Positions 14,867 through 23,264 of a stretch of DNA of 37,471 nt are shown one piece after another. The translations under genes and the position numbers were made by a program. The notes beneath the pieces are model-generated. The model was not told where the DNA came from, ran no database searches, and saw only the letters and a program-made list of their open reading frames with translations. The DNA lies in assembly GCA_937870685.1 (NCBI GenBank), contig CALMZX010000138.1:1-37471 (forward strand). The letters run 5' to 3'. This stretch comes from an uncultured Alphaproteobacteria bacterium. Lineage in GTDB: Bacteria; Pseudomonadota; Alphaproteobacteria; Rhizobiales; Aestuariivirgaceae. Position 1 is the stretch's first letter. The number at the start of each line of letters is the position of its first letter.

Positions 14867-15402
14867 CTCGGCACCAGATAGAGAACGGGAAAGACCAGCA
14901 CCCAGACCAGATCGACCATGTGCCAGAAGGCAACCGAAGGCTCGACATGTTCAAGCGTCGGGCGCAGCGACACGACAAGCAGCAGGCCAGTGCCAAACGC
15001 CACGTGGGCCGCATGAAAGCCGGTGATCAGTGCATAAAGCGTGAAGAACTGGCTGCCTTCGAATGCGACCCCCCTGTTCCAGAGGTCACTGTACTCCATG
15101 GCCTTCAGGGCGAGGAACAGCACGCCCAGCAAGGCGGCAAGAATCAGGAGAAGACGGCTTCTGCTTTGTCCGCCTTGTTGTGAGTTGGATTGCGCGATGG
15201 CAGCGAGATATCCGCTCGTCAGGAGAAGTGCCATGGAGAGCGTTCCGGCACCGGCGTGCAACAGGTGGGAAGCTGCCTGAAACTCCCGCAGGTGCAGCAG
15301 GCGCATCACCAGAAACGCCACCAGCCCCAAGGCAAAGACAAGCACCTCCGACACGATGAGAATCCAGATCAACGAATTGCCCGGCAGTCCCTTTTTCGCC
15401 AT
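14863..15402 (-). CDS. norE: NorE, cytochrome oxidase subunit III-like membrane protein
   Basis: A 179-residue membrane protein with five predicted helices. The haem-copper oxidase subunit III pattern is visible: WILIVSEVLVFALGLVAFL at the start, a middle ALKAMEYSDLW, and the family motif YALITGFHAAHVAFG near 122-136 plus SVAFWHMVDLVWVLVFP at the end. NorE accompanies NorCB and improves nitric oxide reductase function in denitrifiers. Starts immediately after norD (the ATG shares bases with its stop). Confidence 0.88.
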   Translation of the reverse strand: MAKKGLPGNSLIWILIVSEVLVFALGLVAFLVMRLLHLREFQAASHLLHAGAGTLSMALLLTSGYLAAIAQSNSQQGGQSRSRLLLILAALLGVLFLALKAMEYSDLWNRGVAFEGSQFFTLYALITGFHAAHVAFGTGLLLVVSLRPTLEHVEPSVAFWHMVDLVWVLVFPVLYLVPR

Positions 15403-17333
15403 CAGCTGACCAGATGCCGGTAGATTCCGGGCAGCGCTTCCGCCAGCCGCGACGGGTGGCTGACGATATGGAAGCCGTTGCGGCCAAAGATGTGCGGCAC
15501 GTAGGCTTCGGCGCGGCGGTCGATGGTGATCGCAAACACGGCAAGCCCCGCCATGCGGGCCTCCAGAACCGCGCGGCGCGTGTCCTCGATGCCGAAGCGT
15601 CCTTCATAGTGGTCGATGTCGTTTGGCTTTCCGTCAGTCACGACCAGCAGCAGGCGGCGGAGCGCACCGTGGCTGCGCAGGTCCTGTGTCGCCTGGCGGA
15701 TGGCTGCACCAAGCCGCGTGTAATGCCCCGGTCTCAGCGCAAGAATGCGCTCCAGTATTGCGGGTGAGAGCGCTTCTCCAAAACCCTTAACCCGGTCATA
15801 GAAGACCCTGTCGCGCCGGACCGACGAGAACGTGGCAATGGCATGGGCATCACCCGTGGCGGCGAGGCCATGCGCCATCGCCAGCAGCGTTTCCCTGGCG
15901 ATGTCGATGATGGAGCGCTCCTCCGCCACGCCTTCGGTCGAGCGGGAGACATCGGCCAGCGTCAGCACCGCGAGATCCCGCGCCACCGGGCGGAGCGCCT
16001 TGAAGATCCGGCCGTCATTGGCAACGCCTGCGCGGGTATCGGCCGCCATGCGCAGGGCACCATCGAGATCAAGTTCGCTGCCCGCATCTTCTCCCGCCTG
16101 CAGGGCATGGCGGGGAATGAGCGCCTCAAACTGGCGGCGCACCCGCGCAACGAGCCGCCCCTGGGCGGGGGACAATTGCGGCGGCGTACCGCTTTCCGCG
16201 CCCTTGGCCAGACCTGCGAGCACGCGCACATGGTCTGGCAGATAGCTGTTGCTGCGCCAGTCCCATTCGGGAAACAGGTTGCCGTCTGTCAGCGTGGCAC
16301 GATCAAGTTCCTGGGGCGAGAGATCAAGGTCAAAGGCAATCCGAGAAGACGGTTTCGCATCCGTGTCAGCGAGACCCAGTTCGTCCTGGTCATCGGCGGC
16401 CTTTCGCGCCGTTTCGCCATCGTCATCCTCCACCTTCCGGCCCAGGTTGAACATTTCGGCCCAGGTCTTGATGGTTTCGAAACGGTGCAGGATCAGCGGA
16501 TCGCGCCTCCGGGCCTGGTCAGATGCCTTGCGGCGTGCCCGCTTGCGTGGACCCTGCTCCTGTGATTTGGCTCCCGCCGGAGCAGCATCATCTCGTGGCG
16601 CGGCCTCGCCGGCGGGCCGTAGCGACCACTGTGGCCAGTGTGGCACTGGCGCATGGGGACAGTAGCCGGATGGAGCCCGCACGCTGCCGTCCAGCACCGT
16701 GTCACCGGTCACAAAGTTCCACCAAGGCTCTGGCGTGGTTTCATCAGCGCCCAACAGGCGGCGGATGACACGTTCAACATCCATCTCAATGGGCGGCAGT
16801 TGGGCAACACGCCTGCCAGTCAGCGCCGCCGCATCGAGTACACGCCCGACCGCAGTGAGACCCGGCGCGCACCTCTCCATCATCTTCGTGCAGCGCCACG
16901 CCTGCCGAAGCGCATGAAGGTCTCGCCGCAGCGGATCAGCTTCCAGGTCCCGTGCCTCATAAGACGCGGCCCAGGCCGCAAGCCAGAGATAGGCCGCCTC
17001 GTTCAGCGCAGCATCACGGCTGAAGGCCATGGCCTCTGGAACGTTCAATGTCTCACCGTCCCACGTCGGCTGCAGGATTCTTTCACCGGCATGGCCAATT
17101 CTCTGCAGGAAGCGGCGGCGGTGCTGGGTCTGGCTGGCCTGCAGGGCCGCAAATCCGGCACCCGGCTCCCCCCCAAGGCCACGCATCACGATGCCCATGC
17201 GAGGACGCATGTGTTCAAGCGTCGCTGCGGCGGGATTTTCGGCAGATGATGGGTCACGGTCACCGACCAGCCGGTGCCACAGCGAGCCGATCGCTTCCTC
17301 TGGTTCCCAGGGTTTGGGATGAAGCTCTGCCAT
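15402..17333 (-). CDS. norD: NorD, VWA-domain protein for nitric oxide reductase activation
   Basis: Cytoplasmic MoxR-partner protein needed to assemble or activate NorCB, perhaps by inserting the non-haem iron. The 643 residues have a long N-terminal helical part, a charged middle linker (about 255-320, with RKRARRKASDQARRR), and a C-terminal von Willebrand A domain from about residue 450 with MIDAS motif LADVSRSTEG and a second motif VTDGKPNDID. The size matches NorD. It lies five bases after norQ, the usual AAA-ATPase partner. Confidence 0.93.
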   Translation of the reverse strand: MAELHPKPWEPEEAIGSLWHRLVGDRDPSSAENPAAATLEHMRPRMGIVMRGLGGEPGAGFAALQASQTQHRRRFLQRIGHAGERILQPTWDGETLNVPEAMAFSRDAALNEAAYLWLAAWAASYEARDLEADPLRRDLHALRQAWRCTKMMERCAPGLTAVGRVLDAAALTGRRVAQLPPIEMDVERVIRRLLGADETTPEPWWNFVTGDTVLDGSVRAPSGYCPHAPVPHWPQWSLRPAGEAAPRDDAAPAGAKSQEQGPRKRARRKASDQARRRDPLILHRFETIKTWAEMFNLGRKVEDDDGETARKAADDQDELGLADTDAKPSSRIAFDLDLSPQELDRATLTDGNLFPEWDWRSNSYLPDHVRVLAGLAKGAESGTPPQLSPAQGRLVARVRRQFEALIPRHALQAGEDAGSELDLDGALRMAADTRAGVANDGRIFKALRPVARDLAVLTLADVSRSTEGVAEERSIIDIARETLLAMAHGLAATGDAHAIATFSSVRRDRVFYDRVKGFGEALSPAILERILALRPGHYTRLGAAIRQATQDLRSHGALRRLLLVVTDGKPNDIDHYEGRFGIEDTRRAVLEARMAGLAVFAITIDRRAEAYVPHIFGRNGFHIVSHPSRLAEALPGIYRHLVS

Positions 17334-17338
17334 GGGCG

Positions 17339-18151
17339 TCAGCCCAGGGTGGCCGAGACCAGGTCGCGCAGCCCCTGCATCACCGCCGTGTCGTCACTCA
17401 GCGGCTGCAGCATCGCAATGTCGATGGCCCGCTCCAGACTCATGCCGTCCACGATCAGTGTCGCGGCATAGATCAGAAGCCGCGTCGAAGCCGCCTCCTC
17501 CACGTCCCTTCCGCGCAGGGCGCGCAGGCGTGTTGCCACCTGCACCAGCAGCTTGGCCCGCTCGATCGGAAGGCCACTCTCTGCGGAGACGATGGCCGCC
17601 TCGCGTTCCTCGCGCGGGAAGCCGAACTCGATTCCGACAAAGCGCTGCCGTGTCGAGGGCTTCAAGGCCTTGAGGACATTCTGGTAACCCGGGTTGTAGC
17701 TGGCGACCACCATGAAGGACGCAGGAGCCACAAGCGTCTCTCCGGTGCGGTCAAGCAGCAGCGTGCGGCGGTCATCGGTGAGCGGATGGAGAACAACGGT
17801 CACGTCCTTCCGCGCCTCCACCACCTCGTCGAGATAGCAGATGCCACCGGCGCGCACCGCCGCAGTCAGCGGCCCGTCGCACCAGACGGTTTCCCCACCC
17901 TTGAGCAGGAAGCGCCCCGTGAGGTCTGCCGATGTGAGGTCATCATGGCAGGCGACGGAGAACAGCGGCAAGCCCAGCCTTGCCGCCATATGGGCGACAA
18001 AGCGGGTCTTGCCGCATCCGGTTGGCCCCTTGAGCAGAAGGGGAAGCCGGTTGCGCCACGCCGCTTCAAAGACGCGGCACTCGTCGCCTGTCGGTGCGTA
18101 GTAGGGCACCGGATGCGAAGCCGTGTCAGGTGTCTTCATGGCATATGACAT
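17339..18151 (-). CDS. norQ: NorQ, MoxR-family AAA ATPase
   Basis: AAA+ ATPase that acts with NorD to mature nitric oxide reductase. The 270-residue form starts at the ATG at 18151; a longer in-frame extension runs antiparallel into norB and is spurious. Walker A GPTGCGKT lies at 42-49, Walker B reads GGICYLDEV, sensor 1 ASYNPGYQ, and the tail has the MoxR-like lid with STRLLIYAATLI. There are 14 bases between the norB stop and this start. Confidence 0.94.
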   Translation of the reverse strand: MSYAMKTPDTASHPVPYYAPTGDECRVFEAAWRNRLPLLLKGPTGCGKTRFVAHMAARLGLPLFSVACHDDLTSADLTGRFLLKGGETVWCDGPLTAAVRAGGICYLDEVVEARKDVTVVLHPLTDDRRTLLLDRTGETLVAPASFMVVASYNPGYQNVLKALKPSTRQRFVGIEFGFPREEREAAIVSAESGLPIERAKLLVQVATRLRALRGRDVEEAASTRLLIYAATLIVDGMSLERAIDIAMLQPLSDDTAVMQGLRDLVSATLG

Positions 18152-18165
18152 GGCGCTTCTTCCCC

Positions 18166-19512
18166 TTACTCGGCGGGTGCTGCTGCCGGGTTGACAGTTT
18201 CTATCACCTCGCGGCGCGGCACGAAGGTGGCATAGATGAAGAGCAGCGCTCCAAGCACCACCACCACGCCCGAGCCGAGGCGCATCCAGTAGAACAGCGA
18301 GAGCTGGTCCTGCACATCCATGAAACCCTGCCCAAGGACGCGCTGCAGATGGGTCTGCACCACACCCGCAAAGGTCAGGGTGAAGGTCATGAAGGACATG
18401 CCCGAAGCCATCAGCCAGAAACTCGCCATGTTCAGAACCTGGTTGTAGGGCCTGCGGCCCAGCAGGTACGGCATGGCATAGGTGATGATCGCGAGGTTCA
18501 TCGAGACATAGGCACCGAAGAAGGCGAGATGTCCGTGCGCCGCTGTCACCTGGGTGCCGTGGGTATAGTAGTTCATCGGTGCCAGCGTGTGCATGAAGCC
18601 CCACACGCCAGCCCCGAAGAAGGCCAGCACCGAGCAGCCGAGCGCCCAGAGCAGGGCGGCCTTGTTGGGATGTTCGCGGCGGCCCTTCCAGACCATCACG
18701 AAGGTAAACATCACCATGGCGAAGAAAGGCAGGATTTCCAGCGCCGAGAAGATGGAACCGATCCACTGCCAGTAGCCCGGCGTACCGATCCAGTAATAGT
18801 GGTGACCCGTGCCGAGAAGTCCGGTGAAGAGCGCAAGCGCCACGATGACATAGAGCCATTTCTCCACGACTTCGCGGTCAACCCCGGTGAGTTTGAGCAT
18901 CATGAAGGCAAGAACCGATGCCATCACGAGTTCCCACACGCCTTCCACCCAGATGTGGACGACATACCACCAGTACATCTTGTCAACGGTCAGGTTGGCC
19001 GGATTGTAGAGGGAAAAGAGGAAGAACAGCGCGATGCCCCAGAGACCGAGCAGCAGCACGTTGGTGATGACGGTCTTGCGCCCCTGCAGCACTGTCATGG
19101 TGACATTGTAGAGGAAGATCAGCGCGGCAACCACAATGCCAAGCTTGACCCACAAGGGCTGTTCAAGGAACTCGCGGCCTTCATGGATGCGAAAGAGATA
19201 GCCGATCACCGCCGCACTGGCCCCCACCATCAGAAGAACCAGCTGGATGTAGGCCAGCTTGGGTGAGTGCAGCTCACGTTCCGTCTCTTCCGGGATGAGA
19301 TAGTAGGACGCGCCGAAGAAGCCGAGCAACAGCCAGACCACCAGCGCATTGGTGTGAATCATGCGCGCGATGTTGAACGGCAGCAGTTCCGACAGGAAGT
19401 TCGGTGCGACGTAGATGTATCCCAGCACCAGTCCGAATGTGACTTGTGCCGCGAACAGGATCATGGCGCAGGCGAAATATGCGAGTGCGACTTTTTGCGA
19501 TTGGTATTTCAT
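18166..19512 (-). CDS. norB: NorB, catalytic subunit of cytochrome c-dependent nitric oxide reductase
   Basis: Reduces 2 NO to N2O in the cytoplasmic membrane with electrons from cytochrome c via NorC. The 448 residues have about 12 helices with all key ligands visible: H53 (low-spin haem b), H186 plus E190 and E194 (HIWVEGVWE, FeB site), H237/H238 (GTGHHYYW, FeB), H326 and H328 (AAHGHLAFFG, haem b and b3). The absence of an N-terminal extension with a quinol site marks it as cNOR, as does the adjoining norC. The start at 19512 has an upstream GGGAGG-type ribosome-binding site. Confidence 0.97.
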   Translation of the reverse strand: MKYQSQKVALAYFACAMILFAAQVTFGLVLGYIYVAPNFLSELLPFNIARMIHTNALVVWLLLGFFGASYYLIPEETERELHSPKLAYIQLVLLMVGASAAVIGYLFRIHEGREFLEQPLWVKLGIVVAALIFLYNVTMTVLQGRKTVITNVLLLGLWGIALFFLFSLYNPANLTVDKMYWWYVVHIWVEGVWELVMASVLAFMMLKLTGVDREVVEKWLYVIVALALFTGLLGTGHHYYWIGTPGYWQWIGSIFSALEILPFFAMVMFTFVMVWKGRREHPNKAALLWALGCSVLAFFGAGVWGFMHTLAPMNYYTHGTQVTAAHGHLAFFGAYVSMNLAIITYAMPYLLGRRPYNQVLNMASFWLMASGMSFMTFTLTFAGVVQTHLQRVLGQGFMDVQDQLSLFYWMRLGSGVVVVLGALLFIYATFVPRREVIETVNPAAAPAE

Positions 19513-19526
19513 GATTGCCTCCCTTC

Positions 19527-19979
19527 TCAGCCGCTGTCCTTGGGCGGCCAGCCCTGGGTGTTGATTTTGCTGACCCATTCAAGAAAGTCCGCGAGGTCAT
19601 TGAGTTCGGGATCGGTCAGTTGGAAATTCGGCATCTGGCGGCGCCCGGGAATGCCCGACGGCTGGCTGGTCATCCACGCCTTGATGGCTTCCTTGGCGCC
19701 GGCCGGATCATCCTTGCCGCCGTAGCGGACGAAGACATTGCCAAGTTCGGGCGCGTAGTAGGCGCCTTCACCGAGAATTGTATGGCAGTTGATGCACGCA
19801 TGCTTTTCCCAGATGCGTTTGCCCCGGACGACGGCGTCCGTCAGGTTCTGCGCGTTGGTGGATTTGCTCACGGCATAGTAGTGGCTGTGGCCCGTCAAGG
19901 CCGCAAAGACCACAAAGAAGAACAGTGAACCGCCGAAGAAGATGTTGCGCGCTTGGGATTTTGTCAGGCCTTCACTCAT
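19527..19979 (-). CDS. norC: NorC, membrane-anchored cytochrome c subunit of nitric oxide reductase
   Basis: Electron-entry subunit of cNOR. The 150-residue protein has one N-terminal membrane anchor (about 14-35, FFGGSLFFFVVFAALTG), the haem motif CINCH in HACINCHTILGEGAYYAPEL, and a distal methionine in GRRQMPNF for axial ligation. The ATG at 19979 is preceded by a strong GGGGAGGAGG ribosome-binding site. A perfect FNR-type box is centred 73 bases upstream. Confidence 0.96.
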   Translation of the reverse strand: MSEGLTKSQARNIFFGGSLFFFVVFAALTGHSHYYAVSKSTNAQNLTDAVVRGKRIWEKHACINCHTILGEGAYYAPELGNVFVRYGGKDDPAGAKEAIKAWMTSQPSGIPGRRQMPNFQLTDPELNDLADFLEWVSKINTQGWPPKDSG

Positions 19980-20045
19980 GGCTGTATTGCCTCCTCCCCA
20001 CATGTTTCGCCCAGTGTCAGTTAAGCTGACGGGGCAAGGGAAGAC

Positions 20046-20059
20046 TTGACGATGGTCAA
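20046..20059. promoter_or_regulatory. Perfect FNR/DNR-type box in the norC promoter
   Basis: TTGACGATGGTCAA, a perfect TTGAC-N4-GTCAA palindrome centred 73 bases upstream of norC. It is the expected site for the NO-responsive regulator encoded at 13890-14612. Confidence 0.82.
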
Positions 20060-20082
20060 GGCCGACAACCGGCCGCAGACAT

Positions 20083-20385
20083 TTATGTGCTGATCAGTTC
20101 CACGCCGGCGGCGTGGGCCGGGCAATCGTCATCTCCGGATGGCGGCATTCCGGCGACGCGGTCATCCAGCCGCTTGCGGCAGGACGCGATCGGCTGCTGT
20201 TTCATGCGCATGGCAATCTCCTCCGGCGAGAGCCCCTTGAGAAGGGGACACAAATCCGGATCAAAACTGCCGTTATCGAGCATGGCTTGGCACATGACAC
20301 GGCGTGTGTAGCGCAACAAGCCGTCATCATCAAATGCCACGCCCATAACCTGAGGTTGTGTTTTCAGAATCAACCCGTGACCCAT
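20083..20385 (-). CDS. Hypothetical 100-residue cysteine-containing protein upstream of norC
   Basis: I do not recognise it. The product has no signal peptide or membrane segment, four cysteines (in RRVMCQAM, DLCPLL, SCRKRL and DDCPAHA), and reads like a real soluble protein: VAFDDDGLLRYTRRVMCQ, then LCPLLKGLSPEEIAMRMKQQ. It lies on the same strand as norC, ending 24 bases before the FNR-type box, so it would have its own promoter. The reverse strand also has open frames here, so coding status is uncertain. Confidence 0.5.
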   Translation of the reverse strand: MGHGLILKTQPQVMGVAFDDDGLLRYTRRVMCQAMLDNGSFDPDLCPLLKGLSPEEIAMRMKQQPIASCRKRLDDRVAGMPPSGDDDCPAHAAGVELIST

Positions 20386-20659
20386 GACAACAAGGAACGG
20401 CCCGCCCGCACGGCTGTGCTATGGGCTTGTGGATGACAGGAGCCGGATGCCACCCAAGCCGAAAGGTGCTTCTGGCCCACTCCCCCAACGTCCATTCAAT
20501 TGTGAGTTCGGCCTGACCATTGTTATTCGGTTCCCAAGCGCAAAATCAGCTGAGACCGGAGCTTTCGGCCGGTTGGCAAGAGCAATGGACTTGCCACTAC
20601 CTTGCGCGGATCCCGTCACGGCAACAGTCTGCGGACTGCCGCGCATGTCCAGGTGTTCT
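20386..20659. other. Gap of about 270 bases between the hypothetical gene and the SDR gene
   Basis: No convincing gene, terminator or palindrome is visible. A 75-residue minus-strand open frame with a GSAQGSGKS stretch is present but does not read like a complete domain. It separates the respiratory island from the catabolic block. Confidence 0.4.
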
Positions 20660-21397
20660 TCACACAGGCAGGCTGAGCTTGGTCATGCGCCCGCCATCGA
20701 CAGTCCAGACCTGCCCCGTCACAAACGCTGCCTCGTGAGACGCAAGCCATGCGACAAGACCCGCAACCTCCTCAGGCTTTCCGGTGCGGCCGACGGGATG
20801 AATCCTCCCGATGTTGCGGCGAAAGAAGGCAGGATCAACTGACTTCTCGATGAATTCAAGATTGAGGTCTGTATCGATCCAGCCTGGTGCAACCGCATTG
20901 CACCTGATCCCCTCGTGGCCGTGGTCGACGGCAATCGCACGCGTAAGGCCGTGCAGTCCCGCCTTGGAGGCGCTATAAGCGGCATGTCGCGGGTTGCAGC
21001 CAATGCCTTCTATGGATCCGATGTTGACAATCGCACCCTTGGTGGCTCGCAGATGGGGCAATGCAGCTTGAGTGAGCGCAAAGGGCGTGATGAGATTGAC
21101 CGCGATCGTGCGCGCAAAATCCCCGATCGGCATCTCTTCTGCCAAGGCTTCCTGCATCATGCCGGCATTGTTGACCAGCACATCCAGGCGGCCGGCCCGG
21201 CTGATGACCTTGGCGATCACCGCGGCGGCCTCGGCAGGCTGGGCAAAATCAGCCGCAATCCCTTCAAACTCGGCGTCCGAACCACGCTGGGCTGTAAAGA
21301 CACGTGCACCTTCCGCAGCGAAACGGCGGGCGATGGATTGTCCAATGCCGCTGCGACCACCGGTCACCAGCACCACCATTTCGGTAAAGCGCTTCAC
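20660..21397 (-). CDS. Short-chain dehydrogenase/reductase (second of a pair)
   Basis: NAD(P)-dependent oxidoreductase of the classical SDR family, 245 residues. Motifs: TGGRSGIG cofactor loop near the N-terminus, NNAGMM, the catalytic set S (NIGSIEG), Y-x3-K (AAYSASKAGLHGL), and the C-terminal GQVWTVDGG. Translation probably starts at GTG 21397, which overlaps the stop of the upstream SDR gene (GTGA). The substrate is unknown; its place behind a betaine/proline-type importer suggests a hydroxyl-bearing small solute. Confidence 0.85.
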   Translation of the reverse strand: MKRFTEMVVLVTGGRSGIGQSIARRFAAEGARVFTAQRGSDAEFEGIAADFAQPAEAAAVIAKVISRAGRLDVLVNNAGMMQEALAEEMPIGDFARTIAVNLITPFALTQAALPHLRATKGAIVNIGSIEGIGCNPRHAAYSASKAGLHGLTRAIAVDHGHEGIRCNAVAPGWIDTDLNLEFIEKSVDPAFFRRNIGRIHPVGRTGKPEEVAGLVAWLASHEAAFVTGQVWTVDGGRMTKLSLPV

Positions 21398-22128
21398 GAC
21401 ACAGCCTTGCCGCCATTCACTTCCACCAGTGAACCACACATGTAGCGGGCCTCATCCGACGCCAGGAAGAGCACAACATCTGCAATGTCCTCAGGCTCAG
21501 CAATTCGGCCCAGCGGCACGGTCTTGTCGAGTTCGGCAACGGCCGTGTCAGGATCGAAGCCGCGCTTCGCAAAGCCTGTGCGCAACATCGGCGTATTCAC
21601 TTCGTTGGGGCACACGGCATTGATTCGGATACCCTGGTGCGCGTGGTCGCGCCCCATGCACTGCGTGAGCGACGCCATGGCGGCCTTGGACATGCAGTAG
21701 ATGGCGTGGTTTGTGCCAGGCCTCAGGCCCCAGCAGGAAGCGGTGTTGACGATGGCACCACCGCCAGTCGTTGCCATCAGCGGAATGGCGGCGCGCGAAA
21801 TCCGGAATGGCGCTTCCATGTTGACACCAACAGTCAAGGCCCAGTCATCGTCGCTGGTGCTTGTCACATCTCCACGCGTGATGACACCGGCGTTGTTGCA
21901 CACAATGTCGAGGCGCCCCAGGGCCTGCACAACGGCACGCGGCAAGCCGTCGGCGTAGGACCCGTCCAGCAGATCGCCCGGCAGACGCAGATCGGCATCA
22001 ACCCCCGACACATCCCTGTCAGCAACCGCAACCTTGGCACCTTCTGCACGCAACATCCGGGTGATGGCCGCACCAATGCCGCCCGCAGCGCCCGTGACCA
22101 GGGCCACCTTGCCTTCAAATTTCTTCAT
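21394..22128 (-). CDS. Short-chain dehydrogenase/reductase (first of a pair)
   Basis: Classical SDR of 244 residues with TGAAGGIG (12-19), an acidic ADRD after beta-2 that favours NAD over NADP, NNAGV, catalytic S and Y-x3-K (TASCWGLRPG and AIYCMSKAA) and C-terminal GSLVEVNGG. It is coupled to the second SDR by a 4-base overlap and lies 95 bases downstream of proV, possibly in the same transcript. The substrate cannot be deduced. Confidence 0.87.
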   Translation of the reverse strand: MKKFEGKVALVTGAAGGIGAAITRMLRAEGAKVAVADRDVSGVDADLRLPGDLLDGSYADGLPRAVVQALGRLDIVCNNAGVITRGDVTSTSDDDWALTVGVNMEAPFRISRAAIPLMATTGGGAIVNTASCWGLRPGTNHAIYCMSKAAMASLTQCMGRDHAHQGIRINAVCPNEVNTPMLRTGFAKRGFDPDTAVAELDKTVPLGRIAEPEDIADVVLFLASDEARYMCGSLVEVNGGKAVS

Positions 22129-22223
22129 TGCACACCTTGTTCAAGCGCGGTTCCGGGGTTGATCAATCCTTGCTCGCGGATTCGGGTGACAATGCTGCTG
22201 CAACCTGCTGCAGGATCACAATG

Positions 22224-23264
22224 CTATCCGACATCCTCCGACGCGAGAGCGGCGGTGATCTGTCTGAGGGAGACGATGCCGAGGGGTGCGCCTGCTGCGT
22301 CAGTGACCAGGGCTGAGTCCTGTCCGGCCTTTGAGAGTTCAACAGCGGCCACTTCCAGAGATGTGCCAGACCTGAGCCGTGGCGCGGATTTGGGCGCCTG
22401 CTTCGGCATGGCCTCCATGACCGCGTCCACCTTGATGAAGCGGGCCCGGTTCACGTCCTTGATGAAGCGGCGGATGTAGTCGTCCGCCGGACGCAGCAAG
22501 ATGTCCTGGGCATCGCCCTGCTGGATGATCGAGCCATCGCGCAGGATGACGATGTTGTCGCCAAGCCGCAGCGCCTCGTCGAGATCATGGGTGATGAAGA
22601 CGATGGTTTTCTTCAGTTCCTTCTGCAGGTCAAGCAGCATGGTCTGCATGTCGGTGCGGATCAGCGGATCAAGGGCCGAATAGGCCTCGTCCATGAGCAG
22701 GATGGAGGCATCATTGGAAAGCGCCCGGGCCAGCCCCACGCGCTGCTGCATGCCGCCTGACAGTTCATCCGGATAGCGGTTCTCGAAACCATGAAGGCCG
22801 ACGCGCTCGATCCAGCGCATGCCGGTCTCGCGGGCCCTGCCCTTCTCGACGCCGCGGATTTCGAGGCCGAAGGTGACGTTGTCGATCACCGTGCGGTGCG
22901 GCAGCAGGGCAAAGCGCTGGAACACCATCGCCGTGTTGTTGCGGCGGAACTCGCGCAACTCAAGCTCGTTCATCTCCAGCACGTTCCTGCCGTCGATGAG
23001 GATGGAGCCGGAGGTCGGCTCGATCAGCCGGTTGATGTGGCGGATCAGGGTGGACTTGCCGGAACCTGACAGCCCCATGACAACCTGGATTTTGCCAGCA
23101 GGCATGGTGATGTTGATGTTGTTGAGGCCGAGGATGTGCCCATGCGTCTTGCCCAGCTCGGTCTTGCTCATGCCATTCTTCACGGCACTGACAAAGCGCT
23201 CGGGCGCGCTGCCGAAGATCTTGTAGAGGTCGCGGATTTCGATCGAGGTGCTGCTCTTAGTCAT
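22224..23264 (-). CDS. ProV-like ATPase of a glycine-betaine/proline-type ABC importer
   Basis: Energises import of a quaternary-amine or proline-like solute. The 346 residues contain Walker A GLSGSGKST (64-72), the ProV/OpuAA-specific N-terminal helix region ending in GHILGLNNINITMPAG, signature LSGGMQQRVGLARAL, Walker B ILLMDEAYSALDP, and the ProV-typical FITHDLDEALRLGD. The C-terminus holds only one recognisable CBS-like segment (about 310-345), shorter than the tandem CBS of E. coli ProV. The ATG at 23264 overlaps the end of proW by eight bases. Confidence 0.9.
   Translation of the reverse strand: MTKSSTSIEIRDLYKIFGSAPERFVSAVKNGMSKTELGKTHGHILGLNNINITMPAGKIQVVMGLSGSGKSTLIRHINRLIEPTSGSILIDGRNVLEMNELELREFRRNNTAMVFQRFALLPHRTVIDNVTFGLEIRGVEKGRARETGMRWIERVGLHGFENRYPDELSGGMQQRVGLARALSNDASILLMDEAYSALDPLIRTDMQTMLLDLQKELKKTIVFITHDLDEALRLGDNIVILRDGSIIQQGDAQDILLRPADDYIRRFIKDVNRARFIKVDAVMEAMPKQAPKSAPRLRSGTSLEVAAVELSKAGQDSALVTDAAGAPLGIVSLRQITAALASEDVG

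Noticed and set aside
18152-18859. Long N-terminal extension of norQ
   Set aside because: The extension lies antisense-free but out of frame within norB coding sequence and lacks NorQ similarity; the ATG at 18151 fits the family.
20419-20646. 75-residue minus-strand frame with a P-loop-like GSAQGSGKS
   Set aside because: Too short for an NTPase, nothing else of the fold follows, and no ribosome-binding site was seen.
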